Notes under the pieces: generated by a model
Database searches by the model: none
What the model saw: only the letters and a program-made list of their open reading frames with translations
What the model was told of the DNA's origin: nothing
Program-made: the position numbers and the translations under genes
NCBI GenBank assembly: GCA_900317365.1
Contig: ONGM01000248.1
Location: 43,340-107,339, forward strand
Direction: 5' to 3'
Source of the DNA: an uncultured Planctomycetota bacterium
GTDB lineage: Bacteria > Planctomycetota > Planctomycetia > Pirellulales > Thermoguttaceae
DNA: 64,000 nucleotides
Shown here: positions 37,440 through 46,240 of the stretch, piece after piece
Layout of the letters: the number at the start of each line of letters is the position of its first letter
Position numbering within the stretch: position 1 is the first letter of the stretch

Positions 37440-38459
37440 CTAACTACCGAAGTTAATTGAGTTCATTTCTTCCAAAGGAATGTCAGGCGTGCCGCCTTCC
37501 TGTGAACAAACGAACGCGGCGCGGCGCGAGGCCGAGTTCACTATTTCTTGCTCGTCGCAACCGTTCATTAGTCCAACGACGCAAACGGCGGCGAATGCGT
37601 CTCCAGCGCCGACGGAATCTTTAACCTCGACGCGAACCGCCGGGGAAAACGCCGCGCGCTCGTCGGTGAAAAGATATGCTCCAGCGCTTCCGCACGTTAA
37701 GATAATCGTCTGTAGACGGAAACGCTTTTGCCAGCGTTGCGCCCATTGGCATAAAAGATCGTCGACTTCGCGTTTCGGTTTCGCTTGAAGATTGATCTCA
37801 CCCGAAGGACCTCGCAACGGTTCCAGGGACGCGGGAATTTGGTCGGTAAAGATTTCGTCGAGCATGACGGCTTCAAGGTCGTTTAGTTTAAAAACGTCGG
37901 CGACGTTTAAACTAAAATCAAAGACCTCTCGCGTATAGAACGGCGGTCGGACGTTCAGATCGCAGATTTTCAAGATGTTGGGAGGTAGAGCTTCGACGAC
38001 GTTTTCCAGCGATTGTCGATTGTAAGCAGAGCGTAGCGCGAGGCTGCCGTAGTAGAAGGCGCCTTTCACGTTGTTTGCGGTGAGAAAATCGACGGCGCTT
38101 TTACAAACCTGGGCGTTCGCGTCGATTTGATCCCACGCGACGTTCTCTACGATTTCATAAGAAGGCGTTCCGTTGACGTCAAGATGAACGCGAACGGTTC
38201 CGGTCGGACGTTCCGTCGAGATTTGCACGAAGGTCTTGGGAATTTCGAGTCCGTCAAGTCTTGCGAGAATATCTTTGCCGAGTTGATCGTTTCCAATTTT
38301 CGTTAGCGCTTGAACTTCCGTTCCTAGTTTATGGGCGTGGTAAAGAAAATTCACGGGCGCCCCTCCGAGCTTTGGTCCTGTCGGCAAAAGATCCCACAAG
38401 ATTTCTCCAAACGCCATAATTCGGTTCTTACAAGCTGGGATTGGGTGAAGAGAAGTCAT
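37440..38459 (-). CDS. PfkB-family sugar kinase (fructokinase-like)
   Basis: 339 residues of the ribokinase/PfkB family. The N-terminal motif GGAPVNFLYHAHKLG and the C-terminal catalytic motif DSVGAGDAFAA (Asp as base) are intact. The start FGEILWDLLP and the GGAPVN motif are typical of fructokinases. It probably phosphorylates fructose or a related sugar with ATP in the cytosol. It is followed closely by the HtrA gene on the same strand, which is an unusual pairing. Confidence 0.85.
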   Translation of the reverse strand: MTSLHPIPACKNRIMAFGEILWDLLPTGPKLGGAPVNFLYHAHKLGTEVQALTKIGNDQLGKDILARLDGLEIPKTFVQISTERPTGTVRVHLDVNGTPSYEIVENVAWDQIDANAQVCKSAVDFLTANNVKGAFYYGSLALRSAYNRQSLENVVEALPPNILKICDLNVRPPFYTREVFDFSLNVADVFKLNDLEAVMLDEIFTDQIPASLEPLRGPSGEINLQAKPKREVDDLLCQWAQRWQKRFRLQTIILTCGSAGAYLFTDERAAFSPAVRVEVKDSVGAGDAFAAVCVVGLMNGCDEQEIVNSASRRAAFVCSQEGGTPDIPLEEMNSINFGS

Positions 38460-38538
38460 TGAAACACTCTTATGTTTGGTGTTAGCGCGAAAAGACGCCG
38501 AGACGCGTCGTACCCAACGAACAACTTTGAACGTCAGG

Positions 38539-38574
38539 CTCTGGAAACGGTCTCGAAAGAAACCGTTTCCAGAG
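38539..38574. repeat. 13-bp inverted repeat between the GH127 and PfkB genes
   Basis: Arms CTCTGGAAACGGT (38539-38551) and ACCGTTTCCAGAG (38562-38574) with a 10-base loop. It lies just past the stop of the GH127 gene and about 80 bases upstream of the PfkB start. No T-tract is present, so it could be a terminator of weak type or an operator for the kinase. Confidence 0.55.
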
Positions 38575-38588
38575 GATCAATCATCAAG

Positions 38589-40406
38589 CTATCGGACGAT
38601 TGTCACATTAAAGACAAAAGCGTGCTTTCTGTCGCGTTCGTCTTCGGAAAGCTCCATCGGGCACGATAGAATCGAAGGATCAAGTTGGATGACTCCAGAT
38701 TCGTCGAGTCGCAAGCTCACGTTGGGAATTGCTGACGCGTCATTCTCTTTTGCAACGAGAACGTTGGGACCGTACCTCAACGCGCAACCTTTTGCCACTT
38801 CTCCGGTTTTGGGGAGTTCGCGGCGATTGAAACGTCGATCCTCGAGATACGGCGCGGCAAGGTAATCGATCTCGTATTCTTCGCCGCAAACGGCGTCGAA
38901 GCAAACGCGAGAATCCGTCGTTCGGGTAGCAATCTCTTCGTCGTCTTTCGTTACGCGAATCGAGGTCGCCCATTCGGGCTTGCGCAACGCGACTGGGAGC
39001 TTCACTCCTTGAGAACCGTTAATCGCGAGCGCTGAGGAAATAGCCGAACCTGTTTTCGCCTGAATTTGGCGGGAATCAACGCGCCATTGCTCGCCGCCGA
39101 TCTCCAAGGAAGTTTGGAAATCGAGTGGGAAGTTATAAAGGAGCCGAGGCTTTCCGTCCGTAGATTCTTGTCCGACCGCAAGGAATTCTTTGAACTCGTA
39201 GTATCCCAAAGGTCCGTGATAACTACAACACCACCACGACTCGGCGTATCGTTCGCCCCAAGCGAAACAGCCGTCTTCGTCCGGAACCATGTATCGGTGT
39301 CCAAAACCGCCGGTGCGCCATTGATTCATTTGATACTCGTTGTAAAGCGTTCTTTCGGCGCTGTCGATGTAACGGTCGTTCAGCGTATTGCGCCACAACA
39401 TCAAATTGAGTCGGAGCCAGTCCGCTTCGGAACAGCCTTCGTCGCTTTTCCCCGAGACGTAAAATTGTTCGCAAACTCCGCCTGCCGGGAAGACGAATCC
39501 TCTTGAGACAGCGTCTTCCCAACGTTTTTCGACGCGTTCCAGGTATTTCTTTTGCCCGGTTTCTTCGTAGAGCATGACGAGCGCTTCGTGCGCGCTGATG
39601 CTACCGTGGCTGTGCCCGACCGGGAGCGTGTCAAATTGTTCATGGAAATCGGCCATTTGCACGGCGCAGTCGAGATACTTCTTTTCGCCAGTAACGCGGT
39701 ACGCGCGAACAAGCCCCTCGATTCCGTGAAAAACGCAGGTAACGTAAGCGGCTGCGTAGCCCTTTGCCTGCTGATTATATTCGTCCATTCGCGCCGGATC
39801 GCAGAAACGCTTGACGACGATATTGACGTAAAAGTCCGCCATTCGTTTTGCGGCTTCGAGCGCTTTCGCGTTGCCGAAACGTTCATAAGCGGCAAAAAGC
39901 CCGAGCATGAGTCTCCCATTGCCCCATAAGATCGGCATTTCGAGGGACTGATCAGTCGAACCTGCGACGTCTACGGGCTTTTCCCAATCGACTTCGCGAC
40001 CGAAATGTCCGTCCTCTTTCTGGTACTGAACGATTTCGTCGACGACCTTCGTGATAATCGGAGTTGTTGGAGCGTCTTTGGTCGACGTTAGGGACGCGAC
40101 TTCGAGGTAGCGTCCGGAAATATCGCCGCTGTAGTTATAGAAGCGTCTCTTTTGGTTAAAGTTGACGTCGTCAAGAACGAAATCAATACTGTCGATCGGC
40201 GCTTTTGAAAGTCTCTCGAGAGACTGTTTATACCTTGTTCCAAAGTACCCGCCGAGCTTAACGTCGTTCGACGATGAAAAAAACAACTTAGCTCCGGACG
40301 TCGAGGCGGAAGACAACGCGTCGCGTTCTTCCGCTAAAAGGAGGCTGGGACGGACGAGGGCGAGGAGCGCCGTCGACTTCAAAAAGGTTCGACGATCAAG
40401 GGACAT
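38589..40406 (-). CDS. Exported GH127-like enzyme (DUF1680; beta-L-arabinofuranosidase family)
   Basis: 605 residues. A twin-arginine signal (LDRRTFLKSTALLAL) is followed by an (alpha/alpha)6 barrel and a C-terminal beta-sandwich. The GH127 metal and nucleophile residues can be placed: E323/C325 in DEGCSEADW and the adjacent cysteines C393-C394 in WWCCSYHGP, matching the Glu-x-Cys and Cys-Cys zinc site of the family. It should release beta-L-arabinofuranose or a related sugar from plant or host glycans. It is probably a single-gene unit. Confidence 0.83.
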   Translation of the reverse strand: MSLDRRTFLKSTALLALVRPSLLLAEERDALSSASTSGAKLFFSSSNDVKLGGYFGTRYKQSLERLSKAPIDSIDFVLDDVNFNQKRRFYNYSGDISGRYLEVASLTSTKDAPTTPIITKVVDEIVQYQKEDGHFGREVDWEKPVDVAGSTDQSLEMPILWGNGRLMLGLFAAYERFGNAKALEAAKRMADFYVNIVVKRFCDPARMDEYNQQAKGYAAAYVTCVFHGIEGLVRAYRVTGEKKYLDCAVQMADFHEQFDTLPVGHSHGSISAHEALVMLYEETGQKKYLERVEKRWEDAVSRGFVFPAGGVCEQFYVSGKSDEGCSEADWLRLNLMLWRNTLNDRYIDSAERTLYNEYQMNQWRTGGFGHRYMVPDEDGCFAWGERYAESWWCCSYHGPLGYYEFKEFLAVGQESTDGKPRLLYNFPLDFQTSLEIGGEQWRVDSRQIQAKTGSAISSALAINGSQGVKLPVALRKPEWATSIRVTKDDEEIATRTTDSRVCFDAVCGEEYEIDYLAAPYLEDRRFNRRELPKTGEVAKGCALRYGPNVLVAKENDASAIPNVSLRLDESGVIQLDPSILSCPMELSEDERDRKHAFVFNVTIVR

Positions 40407-40487
40407 GACGATTTATCCTTTATTTATAAAAACACAAAACGACGCGAGCTTACTCGGGCGTCAGCGCCGAAAGATATTGTAATCGAA

Positions 40488-42188
40488 CTACGGGGTAAAT
40501 GACAAGTGGCGATAATAAACTTCGAGAGATAAAATCGAAAGAGCCGTCACATAGAGTCGCCCTCCGCCAAACGCATATTCGTCATAGGCAGGCGACCAAC
40601 TTCCCTCCTCTTTGGACTTTGGCGGTTCCTGAAGTTTAGGAAGTTCCGTGCTTAGAGAGGCGTTCCATTGTCGCCAATGCTTGTTGTAAGGCCCCAGCCC
40701 TTTGAGCGCGGTTGAGGCAACGTACCATCCGTAGACGTTGCAGGAGTAGTTTTCGCTATTATTGGGGACACGAACCAGGTTGTCTTTTTGAACGAGACTT
40801 TCGGCTCCTCGTTGCAATGCGGGGACGCTAGGTCCCCACCCAAGGTATTCGCGACAAAGCAGACCAGCCGCCGTCATCGACGGTCTTTTTTCCGAATCGG
40901 GAACACGTCCCTTGGAGTCGAGCTGATAGACGTACCCCGCGCCGTCGTCATAGGAAACGGAGTCGAGGAAGGAGGAGACTTTATCATATGTTGTTTTCGG
41001 AACAGTGAGCCCGGCGAACTCGGCTGTTCGCAACGCCATGACGCACCACGCGGTCACAGATAGATCGCTCCCGACTTGAGGATCGTACTTCCAACCTCCG
41101 AGGTCTTTATGCTGATTTTCTATGAGATAGTCCAGCGCGGATTGTGCGGACTTGCGCAGGGTTGGATTTGATTTTTTTTCAAGCGCGATTTCTTCGCAAA
41201 GCGCCAGGGTACAAAGAGCGTGCGTATAGAATAACGCTTCGTGGACGCGTTGATCCGGGGTAAAACAGCCGTTTGGTTTCTGTTGTTTTAAAAGCCAAGT
41301 CCAGCCGCGTCGGACAGCTCCGGCGTATTTGCCTTTGACGCGCGAGTTGCCTGCTCCTTGAAAAGCCAAAAGCGCCAGCGCCGTCGCGGCCGGCTTGTTG
41401 TCAACTTCCGAACGAACGCCGTTGGAATAGGGACCCAAAATGCTCCATGAACCGTCCTTCTGCTGTTGTTTTGCTAGCCATGCTAGTCCGGCCTCAACAG
41501 ACTTTTCCGTCAATTGCGAACCGCCGTACTTCGCCAAAAGATCATTTTTGAGTCCCGGATCGGCGCGACCTGACAAGTTGTCGACGGCGTCGGTTCGCGT
41601 TTGCTCAAAGGGAGCGGCGTCAACGTTGTCGACGATCTTCTTTTCAACATCCTCGAAGACGATCATATCGTCTATTTTGACGTCTTCAGGAATCTCTAGG
41701 TCGTAAAAGGGATCGTCGTTTGGGTTGAGATTTCCCTCGTCGTTAGTGATAACGTCAAGCTGATCGCCTATTTCAGAGCTGAATTCACCGAGAATTTCCG
41801 TCGGCTTTGAAGGAAGCGGGAAGAGAATGTAAGCCAGACAGAGCGCAACGAGCGCGTGCGTCAGCAGGCTAACCCCCCAAGAAGAGGCGCGCGATTTAAG
41901 ATCGGCTCCTTCCACTTTGTTTGACGTAACGATTTCAGGGGAACGGAGGAGTTTTAGCCCCTTGCGTAGCTCATTTGTTGAGAGGATTGATTCCGTTTGT
42001 CTTAGTCTGTCGGCGAGGCGAATTTCCGACTTCTTTCCTCGGCGCTTTCTTGAACGCGGGCGACTCGGTCTCGGCTTAATAGCGCGAACTTGCGACAAAT
42101 CAAGAGTCGATTGCGTCTCGGCATTTGAGTTGTGGGACGCAACGAATTGTTGATTCGAAGATTCAGGAGAACGAGTCGGACGCGTCAT
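40488..42188 (-). CDS. Membrane-anchored squalene-cyclase/prenyltransferase-repeat protein
   Basis: About 566 residues. It has a basic, low-complexity N-terminus (about 1-95), a single transmembrane helix (SLLTHALVALCLAYILFPL), an acidic linker, then an alpha/alpha repeat domain (about 210-560). The domain contains QW-like motifs such as GLAWLAKQQQKDGSW, GWTWLLKQQKPNG and ALDYLIENQHKDLGGW. The fold is that of squalene-hopene cyclases and prenyltransferase beta subunits, but the DxDD catalytic motif of a cyclase is not evident, so a binding or scaffold role is as likely. ATG 42188 is preferred over an upstream TTG. Confidence 0.72.
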   Translation of the reverse strand: MTRPTRSPESSNQQFVASHNSNAETQSTLDLSQVRAIKPRPSRPRSRKRRGKKSEIRLADRLRQTESILSTNELRKGLKLLRSPEIVTSNKVEGADLKSRASSWGVSLLTHALVALCLAYILFPLPSKPTEILGEFSSEIGDQLDVITNDEGNLNPNDDPFYDLEIPEDVKIDDMIVFEDVEKKIVDNVDAAPFEQTRTDAVDNLSGRADPGLKNDLLAKYGGSQLTEKSVEAGLAWLAKQQQKDGSWSILGPYSNGVRSEVDNKPAATALALLAFQGAGNSRVKGKYAGAVRRGWTWLLKQQKPNGCFTPDQRVHEALFYTHALCTLALCEEIALEKKSNPTLRKSAQSALDYLIENQHKDLGGWKYDPQVGSDLSVTAWCVMALRTAEFAGLTVPKTTYDKVSSFLDSVSYDDGAGYVYQLDSKGRVPDSEKRPSMTAAGLLCREYLGWGPSVPALQRGAESLVQKDNLVRVPNNSENYSCNVYGWYVASTALKGLGPYNKHWRQWNASLSTELPKLQEPPKSKEEGSWSPAYDEYAFGGGRLYVTALSILSLEVYYRHLSFTP

Positions 42189-42233
42189 ATGGAAAACGTT
42201 GCGCAATGCGAAAGCTAATCGGAAGTCGAAACC

Positions 42234-43064
42234 TTATCGATAATTTTTCCCGAGTTCACGCGATCTTTCGGCGCCAACGACAACAGCTTCGATAAGCGCG
42301 GATCGAAAGCCGCGAGCTTCCAAAGCGGCGACGCCGGCGATTGTTGTGCCGGCCGGGCTTGTTACGGAGTCTTTTAACGCGCCTGGGTGCCGTTTGGTCT
42401 TTAGGTACATTTCGGCGCCGCCTTTTAGCGTTTGCGCCGCTAAATCCAATGCGATCGCGCGTGGAAGTCCGGCTTTGACTCCTCCGTCGGCGAGCGCTTC
42501 GATCGCCATAAACACGTAAGCGGGAGCCGAACCGGACAAGCCCGTAACGGCGTCTAGGAGCGTTTCTGGGAGTTCGTAAGCGAGTCCTGACGTTTCAAGG
42601 AGCGTTTTAACGATCGCGCCGTCTTCCGGTTTCACACTTTCGTTGAGAGCGAATCCACTTGCGCCTTCTCCAACCAGACACGGCGTATTCGGCATAACGC
42701 GAGCGAGTCGGATCGATTTGCCGAGCGCGTTTTCAAAGTACGAAATCGGCAATCCCGCCGCGATCGAAATAAAGAGCGCTTTTCCCGGTTCATTTGCGAT
42801 CGCGTCGCGTATTGGGGATAACGCTCCGCCCATATGTTGAGGTTTAACCGCAAAGACGACGACCGAAGCGTTTTCAATAGCTTTCACCGGAGAGTCAAAG
42901 GTTGACGCGCCAATTGTATCGGCAAACTTTGCGGCGGAGTCGTGAGCCACGTCAAAGCCGTATATATTTTCCGGTTTGACCACATTTGCGCGGACAAACC
43001 CCGACGCCAATGCAGTCGCCATTTGCCCGAGACCAATGAACGCAATTTTTAATGATTCAGTCAT
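42234..43064 (-). CDS. proC: Pyrroline-5-carboxylate reductase
   Basis: 276 residues. An N-terminal Rossmann fold (IAFIGLGQMATALASGF) binds NADPH, and the C-terminal dimerisation domain carries the ProC signature (DAVTGLSGSAPAYVFMAIEALADGGV), with the family block KRHPGALKDSVTSPAGTT near the end. It makes proline from P5C. A good promoter lies about 80 bases upstream. The gap to the downstream gene is short (45 bases), so it could share a transcript with the squalene-repeat protein. Confidence 0.95.
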   Translation of the reverse strand: MTESLKIAFIGLGQMATALASGFVRANVVKPENIYGFDVAHDSAAKFADTIGASTFDSPVKAIENASVVVFAVKPQHMGGALSPIRDAIANEPGKALFISIAAGLPISYFENALGKSIRLARVMPNTPCLVGEGASGFALNESVKPEDGAIVKTLLETSGLAYELPETLLDAVTGLSGSAPAYVFMAIEALADGGVKAGLPRAIALDLAAQTLKGGAEMYLKTKRHPGALKDSVTSPAGTTIAGVAALEARGFRSALIEAVVVGAERSRELGKNYR

Positions 43065-43149
43065 CGTATGAGTAGGTTGTTGTCTTCGTCAATTTGAATG
43101 CTAATTTGAGCGCCGCAGACGTGAGGACGACCCCCATGCGGCTCGCCGG

Positions 43150-43178
43150 ATTATAATATTAAAGTCCGTGATTATCAA
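43150..43178 (-). promoter_or_regulatory. Promoter of proC
   Basis: On the minus strand TTGATA (43178-43173), 17-base spacer, TATAAT (43155-43150). Confidence 0.75.
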
Positions 43179-43245
43179 GTTCATTTCAGCGAATCCGTCT
43201 AGTTCCGATTTATCATCCTAGCGCGAACTTCGAGTCTGCCCCTGG

Positions 43246-43273
43246 TGTTTTCTTAAACAAAGGGGGGTATAAT
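43246..43273 (+). promoter_or_regulatory. Promoter candidate for lepB
   Basis: A perfect TATAAT (43268-43273) with a poor -35 (TGTTTT at 43246-43251), 16-base spacer. It lies about 115 bases before the lepB start. The rest of the 43065-43390 gap holds no gene. Confidence 0.45.
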
Positions 43274-43390
43274 GACGTGGGGTGCGGAGCGATAACTTGC
43301 GCCTCACGTTTTGAACACAGCGATGACCCGCTTCATTTTCCTATTTTGAATGGGAGCGTCACGCGATTATATAGTTAGGAAAGAGATTAA

Positions 43391-45565
43391 ATGTCCATCA
43401 CTCAGGAGCATGAGTCTCACGATAAGTCAGGCGTTTCCGCAGATCGCGTTTCATCGAGCGGTTCGGAAGAAGACAAGAGCGATTCGTTTTTCCAGCAAGT
43501 TCGCGACATTTGCGAATCCTTGATAATCGCGCTGTTCTTAGCCTTCCTTTTTAAAACGTTCGAAGCGGAGGCGTTCGTTATTCCGACAGGATCCATGGCT
43601 CCTACGCTCAAAGGTCGACACAAAGACGTTGCGTGCCCTGAATGCGGGTTTCAATATCAGATAAGCGCGAGTGAAGAGATCGACGCCGCTTCGAATCGTC
43701 GCACCGGTCGCCACGTTGTTGGCGGCACGTGTCCTCAGTGTTTCTTCACTCAGTGTTTCGGCGACGAGGTACCGAGCGAAAAGCAGGACAAGCTTGCGCC
43801 GTCCTTTACCGGCGATCGCATTTTAGTCAGTAAGATGGAGTTTGACTGGCGCGATCTACGGCGGTTCGACGTTTCCGTTTTCAGATGTCCGGCGGAGCCG
43901 CGCGTCAACTATATCAAACGTTTTGTCGGCTTGCCTAACGAGAAAATGCGAATTCAATACGGAGACGTTTTTGTTCAAAGCGTTGATCCGGTCGAAAACG
44001 CCCTTCCAGAGCGTTTGGATCACAATGATTCATCCGATTCGGTAAAATTGCTTCCGGACGGTAGTTTGGACGATTCTCAGTCAAGTTTGGTCGGCTCAAA
44101 CGTCGGGGGGAACGCCGATCCGCAATTCGACAAGTTTAACATTGTCCGAAAAGACTACAAATATCTTCGCCAGATAATGCAAATCGTTTACGACTCGGAT
44201 TACGCCCCCTCCGGTTTAGACAGCTTAGGATGGCCTTCGAGATGGTACGATCCGAATGAACAAAACGGATCCAAGACCTCCGCTTGGGTAATTTCTGAGT
44301 CGAAGTCTGGACGGACTTTTTCAATAGGCGGCGCGTCGCATCGAGAAAATATTGTCGACGCGAAGAAGTTGGCGAAACTGGCGGCAATACCTGACACGTC
44401 GTCTGTTACGCCGGACGATGAAGAACTTTCTTGGTTGCGTTATCGGCATATAGTCCCGAGCTCCAACGATTGGTTTTGGCTCAAGCAAAGAAAGCTTCCT
44501 TCCGACGTAACCAGCTCGGGCGTAGTGGCTAATAATCCTCAGTTGATTAGCGATTTTACGAGTTACAACGCGGGCTTTTCGAGGCTTGCGCACCATCGTT
44601 ATGCTAACGACTACGAGTGGACGCGGGATTCCCAAGACGAGTTTTCCGTTCTTTCGAGTCGGTACGAGCAGACTTCGTCCGAAGAACCTACGTTTTGGGC
44701 TAAGAATCCCGATGGATTCGGGTGCAATTGGGTTGGCGATTTGGGGTTCGCTTGCGATCTGACAATTGAAGAAACGAAATCCGATTCAGACTGCCTTGTC
44801 TTTGATCTGGTGAAGGGCGGGGTGGTCTTTCGTTGCGTCGTCGCGCCGTCGCGCAATAAGATCGCAATCGACATACCGCAGGTTCCCGAGTTTGCAACGG
44901 CGACAACCGACTTTGTCTTTAAACGCAACAAGAAGTATCGATTCGAGTTCTTCAATGTGGACGAAGAAATGCGGGTTGTTGTCAACGGAAAGGAACTCGC
45001 GTTTTCCGGGACCGGTAGGTACGATCTTCTTGCCGTTCCGCTCGAAGGAAAGAAAACGTTGCTGTCCCGTGATCGGGATCCTACGGCGCGCGATTTGTCG
45101 CCGGTGGGAATTGGCGCCAAGGGACTCGTAGCTCGTCTTGACCATGCCAAGATTCTGAGAGACGTTTACTATATTGCCGCCGGAAGAGCTCTTGAATCTT
45201 GGGACGATAGTCGGTACACCGACTTCGGAACCGCTAGATGCGACCGTTTGACCACAGAGCGAGTTTATTTAGGCGACGAATCCTCTCTCGCTAATTTCAT
45301 GTCGTCCCCTGAGAAATGGAGCGGATACGGTTCTACAAAGTCGGCTCTCTTTTGTCAGGGCGAAGGACAATACATCGCGTTGGGAGACAATAGCGGTTTT
45401 AGTTTGGATAGTCGTTTGTGGGCGACCAACACCGTGCCGCACTACGTGGATCGTAAGAACCTAATCGGCAAAGCGTTTTACGTCTATTGGCCTCATGGAA
45501 AATTGCTTCCGTTTTGGCGCGAACCGTTCTGGCCGAACTTCAAGGATATGCGACATATTGATTAA
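43391..45565 (+). CDS. lepB: Signal peptidase I with a zinc-ribbon-like element and a very large insertion
   Basis: 724 residues, two to four times the usual length. Order: acidic N-terminus; one membrane helix (about 40-57); box B with the catalytic Ser68 in IPTGSMAPTLKG; two CPxC pairs (C82/C85 and C114/C117, plus C122) that could bind zinc; GDRILVSK; the catalytic Lys176 in VNYIKRFVGLP. About 460 inserted residues follow, including a beta-sandwich-like part. Box E (YIALGDNSGFSLDSR) lies near residue 660. All catalytic boxes are intact, so it is expected to cleave Sec and Tat signal peptides. It heads a cluster with an ECF sigma gene (27 bases on) and a 924-residue membrane protein. Confidence 0.88.
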   Translation: MSITQEHESHDKSGVSADRVSSSGSEEDKSDSFFQQVRDICESLIIALFLAFLFKTFEAEAFVIPTGSMAPTLKGRHKDVACPECGFQYQISASEEIDAASNRRTGRHVVGGTCPQCFFTQCFGDEVPSEKQDKLAPSFTGDRILVSKMEFDWRDLRRFDVSVFRCPAEPRVNYIKRFVGLPNEKMRIQYGDVFVQSVDPVENALPERLDHNDSSDSVKLLPDGSLDDSQSSLVGSNVGGNADPQFDKFNIVRKDYKYLRQIMQIVYDSDYAPSGLDSLGWPSRWYDPNEQNGSKTSAWVISESKSGRTFSIGGASHRENIVDAKKLAKLAAIPDTSSVTPDDEELSWLRYRHIVPSSNDWFWLKQRKLPSDVTSSGVVANNPQLISDFTSYNAGFSRLAHHRYANDYEWTRDSQDEFSVLSSRYEQTSSEEPTFWAKNPDGFGCNWVGDLGFACDLTIEETKSDSDCLVFDLVKGGVVFRCVVAPSRNKIAIDIPQVPEFATATTDFVFKRNKKYRFEFFNVDEEMRVVVNGKELAFSGTGRYDLLAVPLEGKKTLLSRDRDPTARDLSPVGIGAKGLVARLDHAKILRDVYYIAAGRALESWDDSRYTDFGTARCDRLTTERVYLGDESSLANFMSSPEKWSGYGSTKSALFCQGEGQYIALGDNSGFSLDSRLWATNTVPHYVDRKNLIGKAFYVYWPHGKLLPFWREPFWPNFKDMRHID

Positions 45566-45592
45566 CCATGCGATTGCTTATTCGTTAGGGCA

Positions 45593-46147
45593 ATGATGAC
45601 GCGTCTCGACGATTTGAACATAACATACCAAGAATCCAAGCGATCGGAAAGAAGTATTGACGAACTTTTTTCTCAGCTGGAAAGTGAAATACTGGGGACG
45701 TTGTATTACCTGCGCAACGGTTCAGAGAGCGCCGCTTTGGCGTCGTTTGACTCGTTGCGCGCCCGTTGCGAAAAGTACGCTCAAAGCGGAGAAGTCGATA
45801 ATTTTCGCGTTTTGATCTTCCGTATCATTTACAACGAGGCAAGCTCGCAACGTAAAACAGACTGGATGAAGCTCAAAAGGCGTCGGTCAAGCGCCAATCT
45901 TTCTTCCGAGTGTCCTTTGGAGGACTCCGAAGGACACAAGAAAGAACAGTCGGTTCGAGACGTCATTCTTCAAACGCCGTTTGACGACCGCGCCGTTTTT
46001 CTTTTGCGTCAAAACGGCGGGTTGACCTACGAGCAGATATCCAAAACAGTCGGCGAATCCGTTGAAAACGTGAAGTCGCGAATGCGTCGAACATTGACGG
46101 CGATCACAGCGGCGCTTGCGCCGTCTGGCGCGTCTTCGGAGGCCTGA
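45593..46147 (+). CDS. ECF-type sigma factor
   Basis: 184 residues. The C-terminal region 4 is clear: LTYEQISKTVGESVENVKSRMRRTL is a helix-turn-helix that contacts the -35 element. The N-terminal half should be region 2 but is divergent (FRVLIFRIIYNEASSQRKTDW is the best segment), and the linker is charged. The gene lies 27 bases after lepB and 93 bases before the large membrane protein, the order expected for a sigma factor followed by its anti-sigma factor. Its regulon cannot be read here. Confidence 0.78.
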   Translation: MMTRLDDLNITYQESKRSERSIDELFSQLESEILGTLYYLRNGSESAALASFDSLRARCEKYAQSGEVDNFRVLIFRIIYNEASSQRKTDWMKLKRRRSSANLSSECPLEDSEGHKKEQSVRDVILQTPFDDRAVFLLRQNGGLTYEQISKTVGESVENVKSRMRRTLTAITAALAPSGASSEA

Positions 46148-46240
46148 GCCACCTTGTTGGCGCCGTCGCAGATTCAGATTCGAGAACAAAAACACAATTG
46201 ACTTTCCGATACATTTGCCGAGACGTTTACGGGACAAGCA

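Noticed and set aside
40488..42188. Squalene-hopene cyclase
   Set aside because: The QW-like repeats are present, but I could not place the DxDD motif, and the protein carries a basic tail and a membrane anchor not found in cyclases.
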